Below, piece after piece: positions 53,597 to 62,902 of a stretch of DNA of 64,000 bases. The number at the start of each line of letters is the position of its first letter. Within the stretch, counting starts at the first letter, position 1. Both the position numbers and the translations under genes were made by a program. The stretch comes from Isochrysis galbana (lineage: Eukaryota > Haptophyta > Isochrysidales > Isochrysidaceae), in NCBI GenBank assembly GCA_018136815.1, contig CM030938.1, forward strand, positions 911,063 to 975,062, in the 5' to 3' direction. A model generated the notes under the pieces. The model searched no databases, was not told the DNA's origin, and saw nothing but the letters and a program-made list of their open reading frames with translations.

Positions 53597-53830
53597 TGTT
53601 GTATTCAAAGATCAAAGACTTTGGTCATGAATACTTCGGCATGGGCACGAGCATTCTTCGTTACGTACCGTCTCCTATGTCCGATATGTCCGTCGTGGTC
53701 GCTCAAGGCGAGCTGATTCGGATTCTCCCTGGGCTCAAGTTCGGGTTCGCCGATTTTCGTCTCGAAATCGAAAATCAAGGTTTTGAGTTTTATTATTTAA
53801 ACCTTAGCCTGGAACCAACTTGAACTTGTT
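53597..53830 (+). repeat. diverged LTR start related to the Ty3/gypsy 3' LTR (fossil)
   Basis: Starts TGTTGTATTC like the LTR at 10145 and then has its own hairpin, GTATTCA pairing with TGAATAC. Later GATTCGGATTC and GTCTCGAAAT align with 10258-10312 at about 70 percent. Old and truncated. Confidence 0.5.
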
Positions 53831-54600
53831 CAGTGGGTGGAACCAACTTCCTCAGAATCAGGTTGGAAGCAACTTGTTCAAGGGGTGAAACCACCTTGTT
53901 AAGATTGGAACCAACTTGTTCACGGTCAGCCGGTTCCGTCCTACATTGTAGGACCGCGTCCTACGATTTCCATGCATTCGTAGGACTCTGGCCTTTGTGC
54001 CTCATGGATAGCTTAGAGCTTAGGTTGAAATTTCTGGGCTTCCCACCAACTAACAACTAAACCAATTCATCTTTCCCTCCCATACATGCTTAGCTCTCCC
54101 CATGGCCAAGCCTGTAGAGCTAGTCTTCACTAACTTTTGCCCCACCTGCCGGCCGGGTGGTTCAGCACTTCCGGGGTGCGCCCGTGCGCCCAAGTCGGAG
54201 GAGTTTTATTATAGCCCTTTGGAGACAGAATAGCAGCAAAACGGACTCTTGGACGTCTGAACCAATCAAAGAGGGCAATCAAAACTGCATTCCATCTCCT
54301 TAGTGAGGACATGATGGGAGGAGCTCATCATCATGGATTATCGGTGGCTTCTTGCATTCGTAGGACAAGTGTTGTTTCCACCGGACGACCAGGGTTGCGC
54401 GAGCAAAAAAACCAAGCTCTTGAGGAAATGGTGCTTTGGTGCTCTAGAACAACTTCAAGAGAACATCCACAAAATAAGCCAAAAGCCCATGGTTAGTTAG
54501 GCCAAAATACCACCAAATGCTTGCTTGTGTTTACACGTGGGCAGTTCCGTCCTACATCCTACATTGTAGGACTAGTCCTACAAAGTACAAACAAAGCTGG
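53831..54600. other. low-GC region with minisatellite fringes and a short unassigned ORF
   Basis: Degenerate GGAACCAACTTGTTCA units lie at 53812-53925, and the palindrome GTCCTACATTGTAGGAC at 53938-53954. An ORF around 54311-54500 with no recognised domain lies in less GC-rich sequence than the surroundings. Confidence 0.35.
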
Positions 54601-54960
54601 GCTACCTTTATATATCCGTTCAGTGGGTGGAACCAACTTGTTCAGTGGGCTACCTTTATATATCCGTTCAGTGGGTGGAACCAACTTGTTCAGTGGTTGG
54701 AACCAACTTGTTCAGTGGTTGGAACCAACTTGTTCAGTGGTTGGAACCAACTTGTTCAGTGGGTGGAACCAACTTGTTCAGAGGGGGAAGCCAACTTGTT
54801 CAGGGTGGAGTCAACTTGTTCAGTGGAGGGAACATGTTCATGTTCAGTTCATTCAGCTGTGAACGTGTTCAGCTGTGATCATGTTCAGATGTGAACGAAC
54901 ATGAACATGTTCAGATGTGAACATGTTCAGCTGTGAACATGTTCAGGTTGTGGGTCAACT
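54601..54960 (+). repeat. minisatellite, 22-bp unit plus 48-bp duplication
   Basis: About eight units of GGAACCAACTTGTTCAGTGG plus two variable bases run from 54628 to 54835, after a 48-bp tandem duplication (54601-54648, repeated from 54649). It passes into a second array built on ATGTTCAGCTGTGAAC-type units (54836-54945). Confidence 0.9.
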
Positions 54961-55466
54961 TGTTTAGGGGTTAGGGGTGTCGCTCAGAGGGTCTGTACCC
55001 CCTTGTGCCTCTGCCAGTCAGGTGGTGGCGAGGGGAGTGGGAGAGTTTTCTCCCGATCTGTTTTCGGAATCTGGCAAGGCGCATGGAGATATGGAGATTA
55101 TGTGCCCAAGCCCTCCGCCGGCTCGCGCGCCCGAGGGATCGGGTGGGGGCCGACAGGTCTGCACCATCCGCGCTCTTCCGCCCGCACAACCTTGAGGGCG
55201 GGCGTCACGTCCGACTGGAGCCCAGCCGGCACGGCGCATGGCTGACCGCATCGCCCTGCTCACTGCACCGCCAGCGCTGGCGAGGCGAGGAGGGATTGTA
55301 GGGTATGAGTGTTACGAGAGCGAGAGCGACGAGAGCGAGAGCGACGGATGACGACTGACGACAGGACGACGGACAGAGACACCTAGGAAAACACCCCGAC
55401 TCTCGCCCCACGACATTCTCACATAACTCGACTGAAATCAAACCCAAACACTCCGATCAGACGACG
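54961..55466. other. intergenic, nothing recognised
   Basis: A GAGAGCGAC/GAGCGACGA short tandem lies at 55312-55345. Otherwise unassigned. Confidence 0.4.
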
Positions 55467-55900
55467 ACGGACGACGATCAAAGGGCGATCTGTCGGCGAT
55501 CTTGTCTGGAATGGGAATCGCACCATAACGGAACCGAGAGGCAATCTTGCTACGCAGGATTCCAAGAGACCTACCGAATAAGACGAGAGAAGTGCGATGT
55601 GCCTAAGGGGGAGATACGAAGAGGTCGTAAATTAAACCTGATTGCCCCCAGAAGCAGATAAAGAAGCCCGCAGGGGAGATAGCAAATTAAACCTATCTGC
55701 GAGGCGCCTGGGAGGAAGAAAGGTGGGGAAACTTCCCTTCTCTTTCGAGAGAAAGAGAGAGGGCGCTCCACAACCCACGATCCCATACATCCAAGCGAAG
55801 CTTTTGACCGAGAACGAGAGAAAGCAGAGAATTATAACGATAACGATAAATACCGAATGACGAAGAGAAGCCTAACGAGCGTCGATTCGCGAATGCGACA
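55467..55900 (+). repeat. direct copy of 11547-11976
   Basis: Same orientation, start and end as the left copy. It ends right after GAATGCGACA, the first bases of the LTR-like segment seen at 11956. Confidence 0.85.
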
Positions 55901-55924
55901 GCGGGCCGACGAGGCCCGTGGGCC

Positions 55925-56125
55925 GCACGTCCTGCCGGCCGTGAAGGTGCGCAACTGAAGCTGTTGGTGTGCTTGCAGCCTGACAGCCTGACCACGCTCC
56001 ATGGCCATGGCTCAGTGCCTTTGGTGGGCCCCCAAACAGCTATGGTCAACAAATACCGAGGGGAAGGACAGGGATGCTAGGAGTGGAGTAAATAGTAAAT
56101 ACGGAGTATGTAAGGAGTACCTGTC
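55925..56125 (-). repeat. inverted partner of 21588-21775
   Basis: About 75 percent match to the reverse complement, including CATACTCCGTAT-type and ACACCAACAGCT pieces. It directly follows the 55467-55900 repeat, so it may be part of the same mobile element. Confidence 0.5.
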
Positions 56126-56896
56126 GGACCCATCTCGTCCCCGTCCTGGCTCATCTTGACTTTTACTTGACCGCTCAAACGGTTTGGGCCATCGTTTGGC
56201 GAGAGCGGTCGATTAACGAGAGGGCTCTAATCTCGGCTCATCTCGCGCGCAGTTGTGAGACGCTCCCTCGCCGTCTCCGCCGGGGGGATCTCAATCTCCC
56301 CCAACGCCTCCCCCTCCCCCCCGCCGCCCGCCCGCCGCAGAGCTCCCCACCAATGCCATAGGAGAGCTTCTCTCTCTCAGTACCAAAATATAGAACATCG
56401 GCGGTATTCAGAGGCACTGCAAGCCGGCGGGGGGGGGGGGGGCTAGTTCTCGGAGATCGGGCGGTGGTTGAGGGTGTGAGTACAAGTATATCCCCTCTTG
56501 CTTTTTCCCTCTCTCTCCTTCCCCCCCTTCACCCAGTCGATCCTCGTCGTCTTCTCTCTCTCACTCTCTCTCTCTCCGTCTTCTCTCTCTCTCTCTCTCT
56601 GTCGACCCTCTTGGCCTGTGAGTGGGGTATTGGAGAGAGAGAAAGGGAGAGAGAGAGAGAGAGAGGAGGAGGAAAGAGGAGGAAAGAGGGGGGGGGGGGG
56701 GGGGGGGGCGGGGCGGGGGGGGGGGGGGGGAGCGAGGGAGAGGGGGGGGGGGAGAGGGGGGGGGGCGGGGGGAGAGGGGGGGATAAAGAGAGAAAGAGAG
56801 AAAGAGAGAGAGAGGGGGGAGAAGGGGGGAGAGAGAGAGAGAGGGAGGAGACGGGGGCGGGGGGAGAGGAGAGGGAGGGGGGGGGGGAGGAGGGCG
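56126..56896 (+). promoter_or_regulatory. 5' flank of the IQ-motif gene with CT, GA and G tracts
   Basis: CT at 56500-56600, (GA)n at 56634-56664, G-runs 56690-56770 and GA/G to 56893, ending at the ATG context GGGCGATGG. A G-run of 12 lies at 56430. Confidence 0.5.
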
Positions 56897-59508
56897 ATGG
56901 GCCGGCGGCAGCGCGGCAGCGCGGCAGGGAAGCGGCCTGCGGCGAGCGCGGACATCTCGCCCTCTTCCACCCACTCCTCCCCACAGGACGATCGCCCAAG
57001 CGGCCCTCTTCCTTCGCCGGAGCACCCGGCCTCCCCACTCCAAGAAGGCCGCGATGGCCCTCAAGTGGCTTCACTCCCTTTCTCAGGCTCTCAGACTCAG
57101 AGCCTCGCGCTCGACGGTGCTCCTACGGGGCCGCGCGACCAGCTGCAGCTCATACCACTTGGCATGCAGCCCTGCAATCTGCAACAAGCACCGTATACGC
57201 CGCTGTCAGCATTGAGGGCTAACGTGCTCACGCTCGCCGCGAGGACTGCGAGAGAGCCATGCGCGGCCGGCTCGCCCGAGCAGCCGAGCCTGGTCGCGCC
57301 ACTCTCGGCGGTGAGGGCGAGAGCGCTTGCGCGATCGCTCGACGTGCCGCACGCTGACAGAGGCCGTACGATGCGCGAGATTCAGAGGACGCTGCTGCAT
57401 GATGCGCTTGGTGGGTGGGGGTACCTCGCTCCGTTCATCGCATCCGCCCTGCGCACCCACTCCTTCTCCGGCACGCCGTACGATGGCTCGCCGGTCATCC
57501 ACGCTACCATCTTGATACAGACGGCGTGCCGCGGGTATCTGGCCCGCAAGTGGCTGAAGAACTTAAAAGCGTCCGTGGGCGTCCTGCAACGATGGGCGAG
57601 GCGGCGCACGCAAGCTTGCGAGCCTGCAATGCTTGTGGCTACGCGCCGCCAGCTTGCAGCGCTCCTGCTTGTGTCTGCTGCCATCTCGGGGGGGTCTATA
57701 CTGTCCAGCATGCTGTCCACGACCACGCCTCTCAGCCCTAGCTTGGAGCTACCGTACGTCGGGCTCGTGACGGGAATCTTGATGGCGAGCGCTGCGCATG
57801 CTCGGTGCTCCGTGGTTGGCGTGCGCATGCCGCAAGGCATTGGCCTTTGCGTGGCGAGTGCCGCCCTCTCTCTGAAGATATACCGCAAGGCATGGGAGCC
57901 CGCTCCTAGCGCGACTACGGTGATTGTGCAGTGGGAGAGTGGAGAGAAGGCATTCAACTATGGCGTCCTCTTCGGGCTTCTCCCTTCCTCGTCTCGATTG
58001 CGCATTCTATGTGTTGCCCTCGTCGCAGCCATGATGTTGATCATGACCGTGGAAACAGAGCGGAAGCTGGGAAAAACGTCCGTCGTCACGGCGTCGTGGC
58101 CACCTGCGCTGTTTGCCGCCGGCGCCTGTTCTTCGTCCTCCCTTGCTTGGGCTATGCTGCGGCACGTTGCGCAATTCGAGAAGTCACTGGGCGACCTGCA
58201 TCGTCTCCTCAAGGTCCGTCGTAGTGACGCTGCTGACCTTGATACGGCTTGGCGAGAGGGTCCGCTCTTGCGGATCCATCTCTTCATGTCTCAGCTTGCA
58301 CTCTTCAGCATTACTGTCATGTATCACCTCGGCTACGAGCACATGACCGCAGACCTGGAGGTGTTCGTCGTGACCAATCTTCGTGGCGGTCTATTTGCGA
58401 TTGTTCGCATCCTCTGCATGTTCGCGCTGCCAAAGAGGATTGTCATGTTTTGGGCAAAGACCCATCCACCCACTCACATCATTCTTACGCACCGAGCACC
58501 TATCCTTGCTCTCATGCGCAGCCTCTGGACGACGGCTAGCGCGCAGTTGTTGATGGCGCAATGCTTCCTTCTAGCCAACTTCAAAAGTTGCGCGTCTGAG
58601 GGCCGTCTCGATGAGACGCACGAAATGTGCTACGAAGTGCCCTGGCTATCCACGTCGTCCCACCCGATACCACATACCACGGGCCATGGTGTCTCTGCGC
58701 TGATTCTTGGTGTTCTGCTTGCAACGAGCCCCTTGACACCCAAGTGGCGCATCCTCGCCTTGTTGGTGGCGACGTGCGCTGAGTTGCATGCTGTCGTCTT
58801 CCTTTCTGCCAACGCGGCCGAGGTCGAACGTGCGACGACTCGTGCAGCATCCGCGCAGTGGGGCTTCGCCTTGGTGAGATGCTTCCCTTCCATTATGGCC
58901 GCTGCCCATTCCGCACTCGTGACTCGTGAGCGCCTTGCACGACCGCCCGCTTCTCGCAGGCTTACACTATTGTTCACAATGTTCTTGCTGCGACGTGGAA
59001 GCGCTCACACATGCTTGCGCGAATCGAGGCTCATCGGCTCGAATTCTTGCGGCTGAGCCAAACAGCTGATCTGCGTGCACGGCTCTCGTTGGCCAAGAGT
59101 ACCACGAGGCAACCCATGCTATCGGCTGAACCAAAGACCTCGGCCGAAGCTGTGCCCCAGCCACCTGAATGGCTTATTGAGTTGTTGGAGCCTCCCACTG
59201 GGCAGGCGTGCTTGAATGGACAGGTTCCAAATCTTTCTAAGGACGGGGCCCGCCGGCGATCGAGAGGTCGGCGCAAGTTTCTCACCCATGGCTCCTTTAT
59301 TTCCTCACGTTCAACGCATGTTTCGAAACTCCCTTCGATTTCAGAAGACCAATACTTCGAGGAGAGCAGCGAGGAATTGTCGTTCGTTGGAGCAACAAAC
59401 ATCTCCAACTCTTATATTTTGGATGACTCGAAGTTTCACTATGACATTGACGGATTCTTAGTCCCAAGAGAGACGACGACGAAGTATTCGGGAGACGCGC
59501 AGTCATGA
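56897..59508 (+). CDS. IQ-motif multipass membrane protein, two exons, function unknown
   Basis: Exon 1 is 56897-58873, the intron 58874-58959 (GT-AG, phase 0) and exon 2 58960-59508; 841 aa. The first 200 residues are disordered. An IQ motif, ILIQTACRGYLARKWLKNLK, lies near residue 210-235, which predicts calmodulin binding. About eight to nine hydrophobic segments follow to residue 650 (for example LAALLLVSAAISGGSILSSM, FMSQLALFSITVMYHLGY and HGVSALILGVLLATSPL). Exon 2 begins AYTIVHNVLAATWKRSHMLA and gives a soluble Ser-rich tail. I do not recognise a family. An alternative donor at 58919 would give a 41-bp intron and is less likely. The ATG chosen is the first after the G/GA tract. Confidence 0.68.
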
Positions 59509-60194
59509 TGCCTTGCCTTTGTGGTTGCTGAACACGTGGCTTGCGCGTCTCGAAGTCGCCAGTCGCCATTTCGCACAAATCTTGCACGCTACGCACGTTG
59601 CCCCCTTGTCATTCGATTTTTTTCTCTGGCACCGTCTCGAAGTCTGTGGTGACTTTTTCTCCGCTTCTGCCGTGGGTGTCGTATGCAGCTAAACCTTCTC
59701 GTCGGAGCCTTTTCTGTATATTCTGCAGATGTCTTTGTCGACTTGAGTCCACCTTCATCCATCCACGGTTTTCCATGCATGTGCGCATGCCGCACGTGCA
59801 ATTATGTACGTGCAATTACATTGCTGCAGCTCGATTGGCCGAGCTACGGAGCGGCATTTTCAGGGACACTTGCAACATTCGTTTTTATCGTTGGGAGTTG
59901 TTAAGGTGTCCCTCCTTTTGGGTTTTGTGTGTGTCAATCCCCTCGTGCGCTTCATCATGCGCACGCGGGGTGTTGAGGCCTCTTTGCTCTTTGTTTTTGG
60001 TGTTTACGTGATTCAATCCCCCTTTGCTTGGGCTTTCTCACGTGCATGCGGGAGCTCGACCTTGCCACGGAAGCTCAGGAGCAAGGCCACCATTTTTGAT
60101 TTTGGTACATGCTGTGACAAATGCGTGTGTGTGATTTCTCTTACGACGAGTCTGGCAGAAAGTGCAACTTAATAGCAATTGATGAGGTTGTCTT
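59509..60194. other. 3' flank, nothing recognised
   Basis: T-rich 3' sequence after the IQ gene. No conserved frame. Confidence 0.4.
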
Positions 60195-60735
60195 ATGCTT
60201 CTTTCGTGGCTTCGAGCGGGGGGGATGCTCCCCACTCCTCATTGCAGGGAGGGGTCTCGCGCAAGCATCGAAAATTTCTCTGAGCTCGCTCGTCAAAGCG
60301 GTCGAAGCACAAGGCCTCACTTTCTTTTGAAGGGAAACCGCGAACGAATGAAACTTGAGGGTGAGTCAGGGACCTTTGTGTCGAAAGTAGCCCGCTCCAC
60401 CCGCTGGCACCTCTACGTCTCCGCAGCGCAAGGAACCTTCCTATCGGGCAACTTCCCGCGCAAGATCGTACTCACCATCGACAACAAAACGGTGCCGGTC
60501 AACTACGCCGTCCGGGCGTGCAAACCAATAGCGATGCCCCCGAACATCCAATCGCCACACAAGCTCATGATACACGGAAGCACCAAGGGGTGCAAAGGCT
60601 GGCGCCCAGAGGTAGCTCTAGGCCTCTCCCTGATACACCGCATCTGCGAGTGCGACGCGGAAGCCGCCAAGCGAAGGGAGCGCAATGAATCGCGCAAGCT
60701 CACCCCCCGCCCTAAATCGGCCCACGAGGCGCTCG
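60195..60735 (+). pseudogene. pieces of the repeat ORF family
   Basis: 60240-60330 encodes GRGLAQASKISLSSLVKAVE and AQGLTFF, matching the C-terminal motif of the copy at 19500-19620. From 60345 a second piece has RWHLYVSAAQGTFLSG and KIVLTIDNKTVPVNY, which parallels WEILVTADCANQF and IKVHNVEVKV of the 17-19-kb copies, then a basic tail. They are probably two joined partial copies. Confidence 0.4.
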
Positions 60736-60740
60736 GCAAG

Positions 60741-60820
60741 GCACCTCACGGAGGCAGCCCAAGAGCTCCGCCGGCCGCGCAGTGGCACCTTAGCCTCGCC
60801 TGCCGCCGCGCTACCCAAGC
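60741..60820 (+). repeat. 80-bp segment shared with the Ty3/gypsy element
   Basis: GCACCTCACGGAGGCAGCCC through CCGCCGCGCTACCCAAGC matches 3834-3912, just upstream of the methylase-like part, at over 90 percent. Confidence 0.85.
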
Positions 60821-60929
60821 GCAGAACTCTGTGTCAGCATGGCTACACTTTTGATCATAATGTTACGCAGAAGACAGTGAAAAAAAATGTCACAAATCAA
60901 CCATTTTTTAATGAGTTTTCACACTATTT

Positions 60930-61600
60930 AATGAATCACCTCGATGACGCGTCCGGCACCAATCCTGAGGCACGCGGTGCACTCGGCGAAAATTATCGAC
61001 TGGTGCGTGTTGGTACCACCCACACGACACTGGAACCGCTCGCCGGCAGAGGCGATGTGCGTCTTGTGCGTCCAGGCGGCTTCATCGAGTTTGAGCTCCC
61101 CTCGGAGTGCCTCGTCAACCTGCCAAGCTTCGCTCTTCACATAAACGTCGATTTGGAGGGAACACTGACCGACGGCACGAAGGTGCAGCGGATCCCCTTA
61201 GGCGAAAGCATGATCGAGAACGTCGAGATTCTATGCGGCGGAGTCAGGCTTGATGGTGGAGGAGGGTATCACGGCAATTTCAAGAACAAGCGAGGCTGCG
61301 AGGCACATGCATGCTCCTCGGCGTCTGCGGAGACGCGCTATCCAAACCGTTCATGCATCAGGGAACGGATCCCGAGCAAGGTAAATTTATTGCCGAGGTG
61401 GAAGAAAAGACGCACGTCTGTCTGCGGCGGTTTGACGGTTTTCTGAACTCTGGCGTGGTTGACATGAGCTTGCTTCCACTTCCACCAGTCACTGTCCGAA
61501 TCGAGCTCACTAGGGCGAGGGTGGTTGTGTCAGCATTGGACATCACTACTCAAGGTGGTTTTTATGCGCCATCTTCAACTCCATACAATGTTGGCTAGTG
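60930..61600 (+). mobile_element. major capsid protein fossil of a polinton-like virus/virophage-type element
   Basis: The stretch encodes motifs of the double jelly-roll capsid family of polinton-like viruses: VRPGGFIEFELPSECLVNL, then FALHINVDLEG, IPLGESMIENVEILCGG and, near the 3' part, GFLNSGVVDMSLLPLPPVTV. The family pattern is PGG-I-FELP, followed by P...S.IE...V..GG and later GF...P...DT.LLP.V.I...L. No other viral gene (ATPase, integrase, polymerase) was seen nearby, so only a fragment remains. It is broken, with about one or two breaks, and of moderate age. Confidence 0.62.
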
Positions 61601-62369
61601 ACTAGTGACGCTCGATCGAGTTACATGTATGTGTCCCCGAGCTGCGTGCGTCGGATTTCGATATGTGATATGTCTCCACGCGTGAGTGCCAAGCCACAAA
61701 TGTGGCCCAGTCTCAGGCGTGTTTGACCACGGGTTCTCCGGCTATTATATATGCCGCTCCCAGCGAATTTACGAGTGCTTGTAGCTCTAAGCTGGGTTCT
61801 AGATTTCGCATTGTTTGTGTACCTAGGGCGTGTATAGGTACAGATAGTCACACACCCTCATCGGTGAAACTTCTCGGCTCGGCGGGCCACAGTCCATAGT
61901 ATGCGCACACTCCAACTAAGCAGCTGCAGATGCGCGGTCTCTACCTGTCTTACCGTTAGGAGTCTATACCACCTCGCCCGTACGTACCCACAAACTGTCG
62001 TTTAACTCAAGCGACGTCGGCGGCTGAAAATGGCCAAAGGGGTCTAGCTAGCTCTAGCTCACCTAATCCGTGTTCAAGAGCCTTGTCACGCTAGTGTTCA
62101 GCCATCGCGAGCAACTCGTCGGGGCAATTTTTTTTAACAAGCCTGGCCATCTTGCTAGCTGGCGTCCCGAACTCCTTCAAGGTGTCTAGCCTCATCACCG
62201 GGACGGCCGCCTGCTCGGGGATCTCGCCCCAACATCCCCCACCTCTATACCCTGGGCTCTACGCGGGAGATTCTACAAGTGAAGCTGCACCCGCGTCACG
62301 CAGCTCTGTCGCCATCGGCTCAGTGAAGCCGCCGATATTCCCAGTTGTAATTGTTTTTTATGCTCAAGG
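61601..62369. other. intergenic, nothing recognised
   Basis: No conserved frame; several short GT/CT-mixed stretches only. Confidence 0.4.
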
Positions 62370-62412
62370 CCGCACGCGTGGTGCGTGGTGAGAATATGAA
62401 GAGGTTTTTTTT
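62370..62412 (+). repeat. short LINE 3'-tail copy
   Basis: GCACGCGTGGTGCGTGGTG then AGAATATGAAGAGG and eight T. No duplication seen. Confidence 0.5.
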
Positions 62413-62507
62413 ACGGACAGTATCGTGATTTTTCTCGACTGATGTGTGGACTGCGATTATATGACATGACCGGAAGAGCGCCCGCGGAGCTTCACAGGGA
62501 GGAAGGA

Positions 62508-62570
62508 GTGGCTGCATAGCTAAGGTGCAGAGTCGCGCGCGCGGCGAGATTATTGAGAAGCTTTTTTTTC
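62508..62570 (+). mobile_element. 63-bp severely truncated LINE tail with 15-bp target-site duplication
   Basis: Flanked by CACAGGGAGGAAGGA at 62493-62507 and 62571-62585. The insert is GTGGCTGCATAGCTAAGGTG through the GCGCGCGG run to an oligo-T end, matching 16606-16670 in reverse. Confidence 0.85.
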
Positions 62571-62902
62571 CACAGGGAGGAAGGACTGCACGTCAAGCCG
62601 CACGTTTCCACTTCAAAGGTGTGGACAAGGCCACAACTGGGCCATCTTGCGTTTTTCGTACGACGCAAAGATTATCAAAGTCCATCGCTTTCGTAAGATG
62701 AGGCAAGTGATAGATCCAGTCCTTGTGCTACCTCTCCAAGACGCAGCAGGGATCCGGAGTCAAGGTAGCTGCCATCGGTCTACTCAAATGAACGAAGCGC
62801 TAAAGAGCGCACGAAATTGATGAGGTCAACGACAACATCTCGCGATGCAAACAGGAGCGAAGGGCAATGCCATGACCACCACGCAAGTAACTGGGCCTCG
62901 GA

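Noticed and set aside
54311-54496. 61-codon ORF with MMGGAHHHGLSVASC in low-GC sequence
   Set aside because: No domain, no conservation evidence, and an equally open overlapping frame.
58919-58959. 41-bp intron alternative in the IQ-motif gene
   Set aside because: Shorter than any other intron here; the donor at 58874 (GTGAGA) keeps the same phase and gives 86 bp.
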